DNA of 64,000 bases from Leishmania mexicana MHOM/GT/2001/U1103 (GCF_000234665.1 NC_018324.1:1049501-1113500), one strand, 5' to 3'. Shown: positions 20,229 to 31,661, numbered from the stretch's first letter. Notes: generated from the letters alone by a model not told the origin. Numbers and translations are program-made.

Positions 20229-21173
20229 CTAGACGTGTCGAGGCGTTTCATCGATCCACGAAACGCGGGTTTCGCAAGCTGCAGCTTTCCCGCAACAGTC
20301 AGCGTATACCTCGTTCCACAGGACACTGTCCGACTTGCGTGACGTCGACTCCACTAGCAGAAGCTCCTCGTCCTCTCTCGGCCCCGTATGTGCCATGCAG
20401 TTGCAGAGACACACTGTCTTGGCAACTGTCGGCTTGGCGAAGGAAAGCACGTGACAAGGGAAGATGCAGAGGAAGTTGATCGCGACATGATGGCTTGAGA
20501 AGACCAAGCGGTGAAAGGTATTCTGCACCACCTGCCACAGGAGCTCCTGGCTCCATCGCCACCTCTCTGTGTCGCGGTCACGATTTGCTTTCGCACCCGC
20601 GGACAACAATGGGTCAAACGAGGATGGTGTGAGGTTGTTCTTTGGCTCCTTGTCGCAGAGCTCCTCCAAGATGTCGTGGGCGGCGCTCGCACAACCGCGT
20701 CGACCGGTGGGTTCCTCCTCCATTCTCGACCACCCGATGGGCATCTTGCTGTGGCTGCGCGGGGGTCCCCAAGAACCACGGCGTCGAGCTCGACTCGGAC
20801 GACGAAGCAGCAAAGCTCCCAGAGTTGGTGCGAAACGCCGCATCGGCGTCATCCGGCGCCCGCGAGAGGCGGGCCGTTGGCCGGCAGTACCACTCATACC
20901 GCCTTCACTAGGCCCTCGCGTTGTCGAAGCTCCAGGCGCCGCCCGAAACATGGGACCGTGGGATGCGCGAGGCGCCCGCTAAAATGTCCTCCCAGTCTCC
21001 ACAGGAGCCGCAAACAGACAGCGGCGCGTGTCACCGGCGTGCAAGCGGGTTAAAGACGACGGTCCACAAATCCACTGGGGTTGGTAGCGCGCTAAGGCCA
21101 CGACACCGGGCGTACCTGGGTGCGAGACCAGGTATGACGATTTAGCGACTCGTGCTGCCGGTTGCACCAGCAA
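20229..21173 (-). pseudogene. Probable degraded gene with frameshifts, product unknown
   Basis: The minus strand holds a 240-codon ATG frame (20951 to 20229). Its C-terminal part (from AHDILEELCDKEPKNN onward) reads like real protein with GC-rich third positions. Its N-terminal part is Arg/Pro-rich and reads like the wrong frame, whereas the next frame over gives more natural sequence there (YEWYCRPTARLSRAPDD, then a Ser-rich run). Further upstream a third segment (20979-21173) gives SYLVSHPGTPGVVALARYQ and then stops. The simplest reading is one former gene broken by two or more frameshifts. I recognise no domain. It could instead be a short real gene (20229-20951) or chance open frames in GC-rich DNA. 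Confidence 0.35.
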
Positions 21174-22582
21174 TCATCACGGAGAGTTGTTTGCCTTTGG
21201 GTGGCATACAAGGAGTCCCTTGAATGTGGCCTGAGCACCGTGTGCGGACGCACAATGGGTGAGAAGGAAAAAGGTCACTTAGCAGCAGTAGGACCTACAG
21301 AAAAAGAAATCAGAGGAGGCACAAGGATTCTCTCCTGGTCCCTCTGTCTTCGACCGAGTATGAGGGCGCATGTACAGTTGTGGGTGTGCGTGGTTGCATA
21401 CGCACAGGGGGAGAAGTGTGTATCTATTGGCAGGTGTGTGTGCGTGTATGTGGGTATGTGATTTGACAGACTCTCCGGCATACAACTCGGCGGTGTATTG
21501 CGCTGCCCGTCGTTCGGTGCTGACGGCAAAGAGAGAGGAGCCTTCGATATTGCACACGAGTGCCTAAGCGCCTTGGTGGAATGGAAGACAACAGAAGAGG
21601 AAGAGGAAGAGAGGCCAGCGTGAAAGAGCGAATGTGCGCATGGACGGTGGATGGCTTGTGTCCGATACACAATAAAAAAGAAAAACGTAAAAAGAAGTGG
21701 TTCAGCCCAGTGCGCACCGCCACGGCCTCCACTTTCATTCGTCGTTTTCTTTGCTGTGCTTGCGCGAAGGGGAAGAATCAGGCGCGGAGAGGCTTTTGTG
21801 GTGTCGCCGGAGTTGAAGGACTTTTTACTCATCAAACAGCGCTGAGAAATGACGGCAATGCAGCCCCACCCCACTGAGGACGTGTGTGAGAAAACGGTCT
21901 CTAGCATAAGCGCTCCCTTCCCTAAGCCAACAGTTTTCATCGAATCATGCAGCCTCCCTCGTGCGCGACTCCTACGCACGCACGCATTCCCCCCACTCAC
22001 TCCATTGACCGTTAACCGTTCGGCCTTGCGTGCCACCGTTTTGCGGCAACGCACACTGAGCCAATGATCTGACTTTTGTTGTTGCACGCTTAGCTCCACC
22101 CCACAATCGCCTCGGCATCAACATACAGGCACCCTCTACCGAAGCGCGCACACGCAACGACACACGCACACCTAGAGGGGAAAGAACAAATAGCAAAAAA
22201 AGAAAAGAGAAGGAAAGCCAAACTCTCTCCTCCCGTCAGATCTGCACTGCACCCGCATCGAGCGCCAACTTCGTTGTGGTCATCGCATGCTTCTCTCTCT
22301 ACCCCTTGTACTTGTGTCCGTGTGCACTTTTTGAGAGAGAGGGCTGTATCTGGGGAGAAGAGTTAGGCACCACTGCAAGCCCGCCTTCTTTGCGTGTGCG
22401 GGTGTGTGCATTGAAGTAGAGAGAAAGCACTAGGCGAAGGTGTTTGAATATAACGTAACACAAACATATATATATATAGACCATTACTAAAACAAAGCGA
22501 GACGATGCGTTATGCCTGTGTTCATCCTCTCTGTCCGTGCGTGTGTGCCTGCTTGTTTTGTTGTTGTTCTTGGGGCGAGCCA

Positions 22583-22613
<31 letters not shown>

Positions 22614-23607
22614 ACAGGGGTACGATCATCGGTGAGACAAGATGGATGGCGTGTGCCAAGGAAGGAGAAGAACCTATCACTCGATTCTTTACCTTTTTTT
22701 TCGTTGCGGTTCGGTGGTGCTTCTTCGCACAGGCTTCCTTGCTGTTGTTGCTGCTGCTAATGGTTTCAAATGCTCGGATTGCGCGCGCCGACCAGCCTAC
22801 AACGCGTCTATGGAAGGGAGTCTCGGCTAACAACAAGACAGACAATTGCAACGGTAGGATGACGACCACTACTTAAACACAGCCGTCTCCGCTTCTAGAC
22901 TCGTTAACATCCACGCCTTTGCCTAGATGCACTCATATGTACGTACGGAGTTCCTCAATCTCGTCCATTCCACCAAGGCTTTTTTGTGTCTTTGGCGCAG
23001 TGCTGCGCCACAAACAATGTATGTACTTCCCTCCTCCCATGCGCCGAAAGAGAGAGAGACACGCAGGATATTCTCTACAACATAGCGGCGCCAGTGGAGA
23101 CATCGAACATGGGTGAAACCGGGAAAAGACGACGCTACGCACCTGCCGGCACGCGAGGCATGACAAAACAGATGATGATGATAAATAAATAAAAAAGAAA
23201 CACTTTTAACACTCAACAACATGAAAACGGTATGGGGAGCGAAAGAAGTTTTTTTGAAGACGGTAGGGTGCTCCCCTCAAAGAGAATTCCCTCGACCTTT
23301 CACTTGCTCTCCCCCCCCCTCCAGCACCACCCCACAGACGGCGAAGATGAAAACGAGGGAGGGGGAGAGGAGGGGAAGACCACCCTTCACTTCGTCTCCT
23401 TCGCTTGTCCTTGCACTGAGCGCGTCTCCTTCGGTCTGCCATTCACACACATGAGCACAGACACCCAGACAAACACCCCCTTTTCACATCAAAGCCCATT
23501 AGGGAGACTGGTCAAAGAAAACAAGAGTGGTAGAGATAGAGAGGCGGTGGAGACATCACACCACCCAAATTCCACCATAGCTACATCTGCCAGCTGGGTG
23601 TCTCCTC
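21174..23607. other. Intergenic low-complexity region downstream of PDH E2
   Basis: Contains (TG)n at 22583-22608, a short (TA)n near 22467-22480, polypurine and polypyrimidine tracts and A-rich runs. The longest minus-strand frame (21275-22099) is rich in His/Thr/Ser/Cys from simple repeats and shows no domain. This is probably the 3' UTR of the E2 gene plus spacer. Confidence 0.5.
22583..22608. repeat. (TG)13 microsatellite
   Basis: Thirteen uninterrupted TG units followed by cgtgtac; one of many GT/CA tracts in the intergenic parts of this window. Confidence 0.9.
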
Positions 23608-25008
23608 CTACAGCAGAAGTGACAGCGGGTTCTCCATGGCGTCATGGAAGTGCTGGAACCACTTGGCGCCGAGCGCGCCATCGACGATGCGGTGGTCAAA
23701 GGACGCCGCAAAGTTCACGGCGTTCTCGACCCTGCCAGTCATCTCAAACTCGCCTGTCTCCCCGTTCTTCACAATCTCAGCGCGCGGCTTGGCGGAGCCG
23801 ACAGCGAGAATCATCGCCTGCGGGGGATTGATGATGGCTGTGAAGCCGGGGATGCCCGTGGCACCGAGGTTCGACACGGAGCACGTGCCACCCTGGAATT
23901 CGCTGGGCTGCAGCGTACCTTCGCGCGCCTTCTTCGCTAGAGCCTTCGTCTCTTTCGATATTTCTACGAGACCCTTCGCCTGCGCGTTGCGGATGATCGG
24001 AGTAATGAGGCCAGTCGGCGTGGCCACAGCAACCGAGACGTCGACGGTGGCGTACTGGCGGATGAAGTCGCCTTGCCAGGAGGAGTTCACCTCCGGCACC
24101 AAAGTGGTGGCGCGCGCTACCGCCTTGACGATGTAGTCGTTCACGGTGATCTTGTACTCGCCGTTACCCTTCGCGTTCAGCTGCTTGATGAGGGCCAGCA
24201 TGTTGTCGACGCGGCAGTCGTCGAAGAGGTAGTAGTGCGGAATTTCCATGTTCTTGGACTGGTGCAGGCGCTTCGCGATGACAGATCGCATCGTCGTCAC
24301 CGGAATGTCGGTGAAGTTGGGGTTCGCTGGCGGCGTTCCCTTGGCTGCCGCGGGCTTCGCGGGGGCGGTCAGTGCCGCAGCAGCAGCAGCAGCAGCAGTC
24401 TTGGCCGGTGCAGCCACCTGTGCAGCCGAGCTGACGGCGCCGCTTGCCACAGCAGCCGCCACGTCCCTGGACGTGATGCGACCCACACCACCACCGGTTC
24501 CCTTGATGCCGCTCAGTGGCACGTTCTTCTCTGCAGCCATCTTGCGAGCGTACGGCGATGCCTTCACGCGGTCACCAGACGCCGCTACAGGGGCAGCAGC
24601 CACAGGGGCAGCAGCGGCAGGGGCAGCGGGAGCCTCCTCGGCAGCCGCAGCTGGCGCCTCCTCGGCCTCAGGCTTCCAGTTCTTGACCTCGTCGGAGTGG
24701 ATACCCTCCTTCTCGTCGACAATGAGGCACACTGTCTGACCCACGACCGTCTCCTCGCCAGCAGAAGTGATGACGCGGGCGAAGAAGCCCTCTTCGGTTG
24801 CATTATCGTACGATACGACAGCCTTATCGGTCTCGATGTTGCAGAAGGTGTCGCCGGGGCGAATGGCGTCACCAGGCTGCTTGCACCACTCCGTGATCTT
24901 GCCCTTCTCCATAGTGGGGGAGAGCGCGGGCATGGGAATGGGGGTGATGGTGAGGAAGCGAAGGGTGGCCAGCGTGGCCAGCTTTGAGGCAGCACGGCAG
25001 CGGAACAT
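23608..25008 (-). CDS. Dihydrolipoamide acetyltransferase, E2 of pyruvate dehydrogenase
   Basis: A 466-residue protein from the ATG at 25008; the frame continues to 25044 but only with GTG. Residues 1-20 (MFRCRAASKLATLATLRFLT) look like a mitochondrial targeting sequence. One lipoyl domain follows, with the lipoylated lysine in ETDKAVVS (K62). Then come an Ala/Pro/Glu-rich linker (about 112-147), a peripheral subunit-binding domain (KASPYARKMAAE to GRITSRDV, about 149-183), a second Ala-rich linker and the catalytic domain. This ends with the acyltransferase motif DHRIVDG (H439, D443). E2 transfers the acetyl group from the E1-bound intermediate to CoA in the mitochondrial matrix and forms the core of the complex. 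It has one lipoyl domain, where mammals have two. Confidence 0.96.
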   Translation of the reverse strand: MFRCRAASKLATLATLRFLTITPIPMPALSPTMEKGKITEWCKQPGDAIRPGDTFCNIETDKAVVSYDNATEEGFFARVITSAGEETVVGQTVCLIVDEKEGIHSDEVKNWKPEAEEAPAAAAEEAPAAPAAAAPVAAAPVAASGDRVKASPYARKMAAEKNVPLSGIKGTGGGVGRITSRDVAAAVASGAVSSAAQVAAPAKTAAAAAAAALTAPAKPAAAKGTPPANPNFTDIPVTTMRSVIAKRLHQSKNMEIPHYYLFDDCRVDNMLALIKQLNAKGNGEYKITVNDYIVKAVARATTLVPEVNSSWQGDFIRQYATVDVSVAVATPTGLITPIIRNAQAKGLVEISKETKALAKKAREGTLQPSEFQGGTCSVSNLGATGIPGFTAIINPPQAMILAVGSAKPRAEIVKNGETGEFEMTGRVENAVNFAASFDHRIVDGALGAKWFQHFHDAMENPLSLLL

Positions 25009-25916
25009 GGCGAGCAAACCTGTGTGTCGTGTGAGCGATAGCACTAGTCGTAGAGGGGGTCAAGGAGTCGGTGGAGTGCCTTTCTTATTATCTTTCTTGA
25101 ATTAAAGGGAGGAAGGGGAGAGTCGTCAACACGTCGTGTTACGGTCTCTCCTTTCGAGCTATGATGCGCTAAGGATTACAAAGTCGTCGAGTTGAGGGCT
25201 TCGTTCAGCTTTTCTGTTTCTTTCATTCCTGTTTATCCAAGGGCGTAACTGGAGACACACATGTGCCAGAAAGATGGCAAGCAGAAGAGAGGGGGGAGAA
25301 GAGGGAAGAAGGGTGAAGTGGCGGGAGAGCAGAGACGCGAGGCGACAAGCACAGGGAGAGACGGAGAGTGCATGGGTGGCAAACCCGCCACATTTGAACC
25401 ATGACGCGTAGGCAAAGTCAGGTCAACCGGAAACCCACTTTCTGCACGAGCAGGTCCTCGTTACGAGTTGAAAACGGCTAATCTATGTTTCTCCTTTCGC
25501 TTGCCCTTTATCAATATTCGCGGATGCTCGAGGTCGCACCGCTTACAGAAAGGGGTGCAACGCTGCAGAGAGACGGAGGGCACGCGTCTGTGACTCCCGG
25601 TCAGCGCGCCAAAAGCGTGGTAGGGTACATGCACGTGACAGTGGTTCAAGAAGCATGTCTAGAGTTAGCAGTGAAAAAGTGATACGTGTAGAGAACATGG
25701 AAAGCGGATGCTGAGACGCACGCGTCGCACATCACAGCCAACAAAGAGATCCAAGAGAGAAGGAAAACGACAAAGCAAACAACAAAACAAAAGGCTGCAG
25801 AGCTGTTGTCTTCCTTTTCAGACCGAGGGGTTCGACAAAGATCCCGCGCAGCAGTGTGCGCGCACTGCAGCCTCCATGGCTCTCCGTGGCGCCGGACTCG
25901 CTCCCATGCAACGTCC
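25009..25916. other. Intergenic between metallophosphoesterase and PDH E2
   Basis: No gene seen. The minus strand has C/T-rich stretches near 25265-25345 suited to trans-splicing of the E2 mRNA. The remainder is probably the 3' UTR of the phosphoesterase gene. Confidence 0.5.
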
Positions 25917-27017
25917 TCACAGCTCCAGGTCCACGACGCTCGGAGGGAGCAGCACGTTCTGGCCAAAGCGGCCAACCATCATGGCGGCGTTAATGCACGG
26001 AAGGAACGGAATTTCATCCAGTCTCACCACCCCCTCAGGCTGGCCCCCGCCATCTCGTGTCGCCACGCGAAACGACTTCCTGACAAGCTCAGGCACTGGC
26101 AGCCGATGCATGCCATGTGCACCGTGAAGATGTCCACAAAGAAGTACGCGGCGCGGCGCCACCTGTTGAGTATACGTGCAAACTGGCTGCTCCTCAACGC
26201 TGTGGTGGGCTCTGGGAATGTCTGGACTTTGGTGAACGACCAAGACATCGACAGGACCCCCTGGAGTGCCACCTTCGAACCGCGCACGAAGAGGCTGCTC
26301 CGGCGAGCATCGAGGAGCAGTGGAAACGGCTGCTGGCCCATCCTCTTGCCGCGCCGAGGCGAACATGAAAGGCTTCCACGCCTTTTTGCCCTGAAATGCG
26401 GTATTGGGGCTCCAGCGAGAGTTGGAGATGGAGCGTGGTGAACCGTAGAAGCGCACATTGGCGGGTTCCACCACCACACTGTCCTCGCACAAATACACAG
26501 CAGGTGCAAAAAGTCGGCGAACATCTTCTGTAGGCATTGCAGCAATAGCCTTGTCATGGTTACCCGCAATGATCAACTTCACGGGGTGCGGGTGCAACGT
26601 GTTATCCGTGAACCAGGCAGAAAAATCGGTCAGCATCGCTTTGACGTCCCGCATAAAGTTCAAGCCTTCCTGGATGTCGCCGCAGTGCACTAGCACGTCG
26701 CCGTTTGGAACACTCATCTCTCGATGCCGCTCGTGGGTGTCGCTGATAATGACTAGGCGCAAGGATGAGACCGACTTGGGTGGCAGCTCAGCAATGTCAT
26801 ACACCAACGGTTTGCGCAGTGAGTAGGTGGACGGGAGCTCGAACTCGCCGCTCCGCACGGGAGGAGAAGGGTCTGCCCCGTAGAGTGACGAGTGCAGCGC
26901 TGTTGGGGCCATCGATGAAGTCGCAGAGGTGCATGTCGATGGAAGCAGCCCCGTATGGCGGACGAGTCTCGGCAGGTAGCCATAATACTCGCATAGCGCT
27001 GCAGCTGCCGCAGGCAT
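25917..27017 (-). CDS. Calcineurin-like metallophosphoesterase (UPF0046/MPPED-like)
   Basis: A 366-residue protein from the ATG at 27017; the longer frame to 27077 starts with GTG. The metal-binding signature of the family is complete: SDTH (D93, H95), CGD (D114), AGNHD (N153, H154), VVHQSPD, and GHLHGAHG (295-302). The order and spacing fit the metallophosphoesterase fold with a two-metal centre; the short-loop layout is closest to the MPPED1/2 (UPF0046) group. Compared with that group there is an insertion between the SPR segment and VVHQSPD, rich in Ala/Pro/Gly. The N-terminal 35 residues are Ala-rich with few charges and could be a targeting or signal sequence, but this is uncertain. The substrate cannot be told from sequence; phosphodiester or phosphoprotein hydrolysis is the family expectation. 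Confidence 0.87.
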   Translation of the reverse strand: MPAAAAALCEYYGYLPRLVRHTGLLPSTCTSATSSMAPTALHSSLYGADPSPPVRSGEFELPSTYSLRKPLVYDIAELPPKSVSSLRLVIISDTHERHREMSVPNGDVLVHCGDIQEGLNFMRDVKAMLTDFSAWFTDNTLHPHPVKLIIAGNHDKAIAAMPTEDVRRLFAPAVYLCEDSVVVEPANVRFYGSPRSISNSRWSPNTAFQGKKAWKPFMFASARQEDGPAAVSTAPRCSPEQPLRARFEGGTPGGPVDVLVVHQSPDIPRAHHSVEEQPVCTYTQQVAPRRVLLCGHLHGAHGMHRLPVPELVRKSFRVATRDGGGQPEGVVRLDEIPFLPCINAAMMVGRFGQNVLLPPSVVDLEL

Positions 27018-27793
27018 GGCGACGCACACAAACACGCAGGAAATGAACACTACCGTAGGAGTGCTGCTCCACGCCACACGCCTTGCGTAGGTAGAAATTA
27101 ACCTCTAGTGACAAGAGGACGAATGAAAATGGAAGCGCACCGGTGATAGGGCGGCGGCCTCCGCGACGCTGGGCGCGTGCACTGCACCGTTCAGCCCTCT
27201 CTCTTGCACGCACTTGGGGGAGGGGGGGCATGGAGAGGGAAGAGAGAAAACAAAGGGACGAGAGCGGTAGATGGAGAAGAATGGAGAGGTTCTGGTGTGG
27301 AAAGTGCAACGCGTAAGGCGGCTGCACGCAGCGCGAGGAGGACAATTTCAAAAGCCATCGAGTACTTTTCATCCGGCTTCTTCGCCAAAGCAGAGAAAAA
27401 AATGGAAAAACTAACGCACATGCCACAGGACATCTGCGAGGCAGAATGGGGGTGGACGAGGTCTCTAAGGTAGGGATGAGGTACAGCAGCGGCACAGCCT
27501 CGGCCACCGCGTCTGCAGAGAGTAGTGCGCCTCACGCGTGCATGTTACAGCACCCCGCTCTTCTCACAAAGCCCCTGGAGCCCACCCCATCTGTCTCCCT
27601 CACACCTCTCCTCCTCCTCCACACCGATTTCACCACACGCGTCCCTCTCTCTCCCTTGCCGCCTCAATGCCGTGTCTTTTGTAGCACACACACACAACCA
27701 TCTCAAATGTGCACGCTCACAACTCAGAGGCGCCGCGGTATCATCACACACACACACACATACCTCAAACTTCGCTGCTGGGAAAGTCAACTC
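27018..27793. other. Intergenic, C/T-rich on the minus strand
   Basis: No supported gene. Contains (CA)n near 27685-27694 and 27747-27760. Much of the spacer is pyrimidine-rich on the minus strand near 27195-27290, suited to trans-splicing of the phosphoesterase mRNA. Confidence 0.5.
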
Positions 27794-30700
27794 TCAGCCT
27801 CGCCCGGACGCCCCGGTGTTCACCTTTGCTATGTTGATCAAGAACTCCTTCACCTTCCGGCGCTGCCCAGCAAAGTTGCCCACGATTAGGAGGTGTGCGT
27901 TCAGCGTCTCCTGCTGCTCCTGCGAAATCCCTGCCATGGTCAAGGATGGCGTAAGATTGGGGAAGAGCCTCACGTAGGGCTCACTGATCGCGTACGCCAC
28001 GTTTTCACGTTCGCACGGCGTCAGCTCGCCGTCCGGTGTCAGGGTCACGTACGAGATGAGTCGTGAGTACACCACCACGCGCACCTCCGACAAGGCCGAC
28101 TCCACCTCCGGCAGAACTGCGGCGTCGGTGGTGAGGTTGACGATGGAAATGAGAAAGCTCTGTGCTGTACGGTTGTCGGCGCCACTCTCAAAGATGCTCA
28201 TTGCCACCTCTGCCGTCGCGAGGAAAAGCGCCTTGTCGCGCTTCCACAAGTGGCTGTCCAGCACGTGACCCCGTATAAACTTGGTGACATCTTTTGCGTA
28301 GTAGAGCCACTGCTTTGACTCCACGACATCATCACGGGTATTGCGCGCGTTTGCCTCCGCCATCCGCTGCCGACGCACCTGCTCCTTGCGCTGAGCAAAA
28401 AATCGGTGGAGAAGTTGGAAAATGTAGATGAGTAACGTCGGGTGCTCCTTGCCGATCGGCAGCAAGCACCTCTCCGTGAGAGAGCGAGTAACATGCGTGG
28501 GTATCTGAGCACTGGTCGTGAGGGCAGTGATGACCTCACCAAACCGTTCCGCTGGCAAAATGGGGCTCAGTTCCCCAAAGACTTGGTATAGAGCAATGCG
28601 AATGTTCATCAGCGTGGCGCGAGCTCCACGCACTGCGTTGACCAAGTGCGCATCACTCTTGCGTGTCTTACCGGGCAGAAACAAATCTCTCTCCCCCGCT
28701 TCCTGCTCGAGAATGCTGCGGTACTCGGGAGGCAGATCGCTCGGTTGCATGCTGTGAATGCTCAAGAGCAGCTGCCCGATCAGTGGAAACAGTTGCGTTG
28801 CCTTCTCTACCACGTATGGCGTCATCTGGCATCGCCGGAAGACGGCGGCGATCGTGTTCAAGCATCCCTGCAGCACGCCCCTCGCGTCCTTGTCGTCTGG
28901 CGTAGCCGCGCACATAATGCTATTGAAGACGTTTTGGTCTGTCAGAGCTGGAGAGGTGGCCAGCATGTTCACAAGTGGGTTCACAATTGTCTGCAAGTAC
29001 GCGTCGGACTCATGCGCCGGCATAACAGCCGTGAGCGCGATAAGGGCCTCGTACAGGAGTGAGCGCTCCATCCCATTCGCGCGCATCAGCATCGGCTCCA
29101 GCTGTTTAATCAGAGAAGGCGCCCGCGGCAGAAAGCGGCGGCTGTGCTCGACGCACATTTGCACCAGCAGGGTGTGAGCCCGGCGCCGTGCAGCCGAGAC
29201 GTCGATGTCGTCGGTGTATCGACTACCCTCGTCGTTGATGCAGTTCAGAAGGATATTGATGGTCCCCTCCCATACATTCATGCCATCGCCGTCGCGCACT
29301 TTCCAGAAGTAAGAGATCATGTTGAAGTACACAGGTCTGAGCACCGCGTCAGAGGGCTCGTGGGCCAGCAACGTCGACACGCACGCGTTGACGCTCACAG
29401 TTGAGTACTCGAAAGCGGCGGAGAGGTACTCCATCATAAACTGGGTGACCTCCCAGTAGACGAACGTCAGGCTACTCTGCCGCACGAAGCGGCTGCGGGT
29501 GCGCGGGTCTTCGGGGGTGCCTTGAGGGTCAGGCAGGTCGCCCAGGAGGCTCAGCAGATACTGGTTCGTGCGCTCCGGGTACATGCGAGCCAGCTGAGCC
29601 AAGATCTTGCTTGCACCTCGCCGGAAGTCAGCAAAGACCTCCTCAAATAGCTGCTCGAATCCAAACTGCTCTCGAGAGAGCTCTTGGCCTTCCGGATTCG
29701 TGCCTTGCACAGGGTGACATAGGTTCTTGGGGAGCAGCAGACGCAGCCCGTTGTAGATTTCGATCGCGTCCACGTGGCGAAACGCCTCCTCTCCCATGCG
29801 CTCCATCAGCTGCACAGCCTCCTGCCCGAACAGGATGCTGGGTATGGAAAAGACTGACATGATGCTCTGCACCAGTAGCACCCCCTCCAGCTGCACAAAG
29901 TCCTTGGGAAGCTCCAACGCCAGGCTAAGAATTTCATCCAGTGCGCCAATGTCACCAGTAGCGACCAGCGCGGGTATCTTCCGCAGCACAATGCTGAGCA
30001 GAACGCGCAGGATGGCGCTTTTGTTGGCATCGCCGGCTGAGTAGGAGCGCAATAGACCCGTGGCGCAGGCTAGCACCGGGCGCTGCGCCGGCAGCCATCG
30101 CAGCAGTACCTCCATCGTTGCTGCCAGGCTGTGCTCTTGCCACACAGAGAACGGTAGTTGAGGCGCGAGGGCGCCAATCACCTTGAAGGCAGCCTCGACG
30201 CACGGCTCTAAGTCCGGCGCCAGCGCCGTGGACTGCTCGCCGCCGGAGGTCATGTAGTATGTGTAGAGACTCATGGTAGCGGCATTCAGTAGCTGGCTCC
30301 CCTGCTTGGTCACGCTGCGCTTCAGCTTCCCGATAGACTCGCGCGGCACACGATCGAAATCAGGGTCGACCAGCGCCACTGTCATCTCGCTCAGAAGCAG
30401 CATTCGACGGGGTTGCGACTCAATTCCTGTACACAGGGACCCCAGTACTTGACCTATCACCGTGTCATCCGAGTAGATTACGCATTCGATGAGAAGCTCC
30501 ATCAAGTCTGCCCGCAGCAAAGGCCCTAAGGTCGGCTCATTGCAGTACCAAGAGAGCAAATCCATCAGAGGCAGTTGTGTGGGTTGTAGCACGCGTGCGT
30601 GCAGGGCGTGGCGCAGCAGAACCGCGCCGTACGCCTGAACTGCCACGCCTTCGTTGGACGTCTTAAGAAGTTCGATACCGATCCGTACCGCATCTGCAGC

Positions 30701-30811
30701 CTGCAGAGCCTTCTCCCACTGCAGCAGTTGGAGAGTGCAGCTTTTTCGATGGTCGTTATTGGTGCTCGCGTACACCTCACGCAGTAAATTGATAGCATCG
30801 CCTAGTGACAT
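27794..30811 (-). CDS. Karyopherin, exportin-like HEAT-repeat protein
   Basis: A 1005-residue all-helical protein starting at the ATG at 30811. The N-terminal part (GVAVQAYGAVLLRHALHARV at about residues 53-72, then WYCNEPTLGPLLRADLMELL) has the importin-beta/exportin N-terminal pattern. Paired amphipathic helices typical of HEAT repeats fill the rest, and the basic C-terminus (GQRRKVKEFLINIAKV) resembles exportin ends. Length fits the family (about 900-1200). Karyopherins carry cargo through nuclear pores under control of Ran-GTP. I cannot settle which member this is; exportin-5/Msn5-like is my first guess and transportin-3-like the alternative. A second, clearly different karyopherin lies about 12 kb away in the window. 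Confidence 0.75.
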   Translation of the reverse strand: MSLGDAINLLREVYASTNNDHRKSCTLQLLQWEKALQAADAVRIGIELLKTSNEGVAVQAYGAVLLRHALHARVLQPTQLPLMDLLSWYCNEPTLGPLLRADLMELLIECVIYSDDTVIGQVLGSLCTGIESQPRRMLLLSEMTVALVDPDFDRVPRESIGKLKRSVTKQGSQLLNAATMSLYTYYMTSGGEQSTALAPDLEPCVEAAFKVIGALAPQLPFSVWQEHSLAATMEVLLRWLPAQRPVLACATGLLRSYSAGDANKSAILRVLLSIVLRKIPALVATGDIGALDEILSLALELPKDFVQLEGVLLVQSIMSVFSIPSILFGQEAVQLMERMGEEAFRHVDAIEIYNGLRLLLPKNLCHPVQGTNPEGQELSREQFGFEQLFEEVFADFRRGASKILAQLARMYPERTNQYLLSLLGDLPDPQGTPEDPRTRSRFVRQSSLTFVYWEVTQFMMEYLSAAFEYSTVSVNACVSTLLAHEPSDAVLRPVYFNMISYFWKVRDGDGMNVWEGTINILLNCINDEGSRYTDDIDVSAARRRAHTLLVQMCVEHSRRFLPRAPSLIKQLEPMLMRANGMERSLLYEALIALTAVMPAHESDAYLQTIVNPLVNMLATSPALTDQNVFNSIMCAATPDDKDARGVLQGCLNTIAAVFRRCQMTPYVVEKATQLFPLIGQLLLSIHSMQPSDLPPEYRSILEQEAGERDLFLPGKTRKSDAHLVNAVRGARATLMNIRIALYQVFGELSPILPAERFGEVITALTTSAQIPTHVTRSLTERCLLPIGKEHPTLLIYIFQLLHRFFAQRKEQVRRQRMAEANARNTRDDVVESKQWLYYAKDVTKFIRGHVLDSHLWKRDKALFLATAEVAMSIFESGADNRTAQSFLISIVNLTTDAAVLPEVESALSEVRVVVYSRLISYVTLTPDGELTPCERENVAYAISEPYVRLFPNLTPSLTMAGISQEQQETLNAHLLIVGNFAGQRRKVKEFLINIAKVNTGASGRG

Positions 30812-31661
30812 GCTGAGTAAGGAATAGACCGTTGTGGGGAAATCAGAAACACAGTGTGGCGATTAAACTCGGAGAGGATTTTTACGCTGTTGCTGCTGCT
30901 GCTGTTTTTTTTTCGTTCTGGAGCACAGGTGTGGCCTACCTGCATAGTTTCACTACCTCCTCGACGCGCTCCTCTTCCAGCACGTGCGGGTACTCAGGCA
31001 GAAACCACGGGAGTTCTCTTACCTTCGACGGTTAGCCTTCACAAAAAGAGAGATGTTTGGCGAAGAAACGGGCTTCTGTCAAGCAGGGCTACTTGGGTTT
31101 ATGTGGTTGCTTGAGTGGCACATGCGGCCAACGATTTGGCTTCCCATGGAAAAGCCCCAAAGACAGAGCGCCGCAGACGAGAGATGAAACAGTAAGGAAA
31201 GACCGGCCCACCTGAGTGGAAGAACTGGCAATTGCAAGGAGCACAAGAGGGGTGCACAAGCCGGCAGGGGATAAGTGGAAAGGAACATGCGACAACAGAC
31301 GCGAGAGACACAGAGGAGGTGCGGCACTCTCGAGAGAATTTGCAGCGTTCCTTGGGTACGTTAGATCACAGCAAAAGGCCAGCTGGACCCTCATTTTGAA
31401 CTGATCGTTGTCACGGCTTCCGTCATTCCTTTTCTTTTCCTCCCTCTTGGTTTTCCTTTGCTTTAGGTTTCCCAGAAGTTTGTCTGTTGTTTTTTTTGTT
31501 GGATGTGAGGTGCAGCACGAGCACTGGAGGTGTGCGCACCCACATGGCTGAAGGTGTGATGACGGCAGCATCGCATCGCAACGAAGTCGTGAAAAGCATG
31601 GCGAGCTCAAATGCGAGGAGGCGCGTGAGGGATGGTGCCAATGCTTGCCTCTGCCTCTGCC
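30812..31661. other. Intergenic between pentapeptide-repeat and karyopherin genes
   Basis: No gene seen. Contains a (CTG)n-like run and poly-T near 30889-30914 and A-rich or C/T-rich stretches on the minus strand, as expected for a 3' UTR plus 5' processing region. Confidence 0.5.

Noticed and set aside
21275..22099. 274-codon minus-strand frame
   Set aside because: Composition follows simple repeats (His/Thr/Ser/Cys), with no domain; it probably lies within a 3' UTR.
24073..24987. 304-codon plus-strand frame
   Set aside because: It is antisense to PDH E2, whose lipoyl, binding and catalytic motifs are all on the minus strand.
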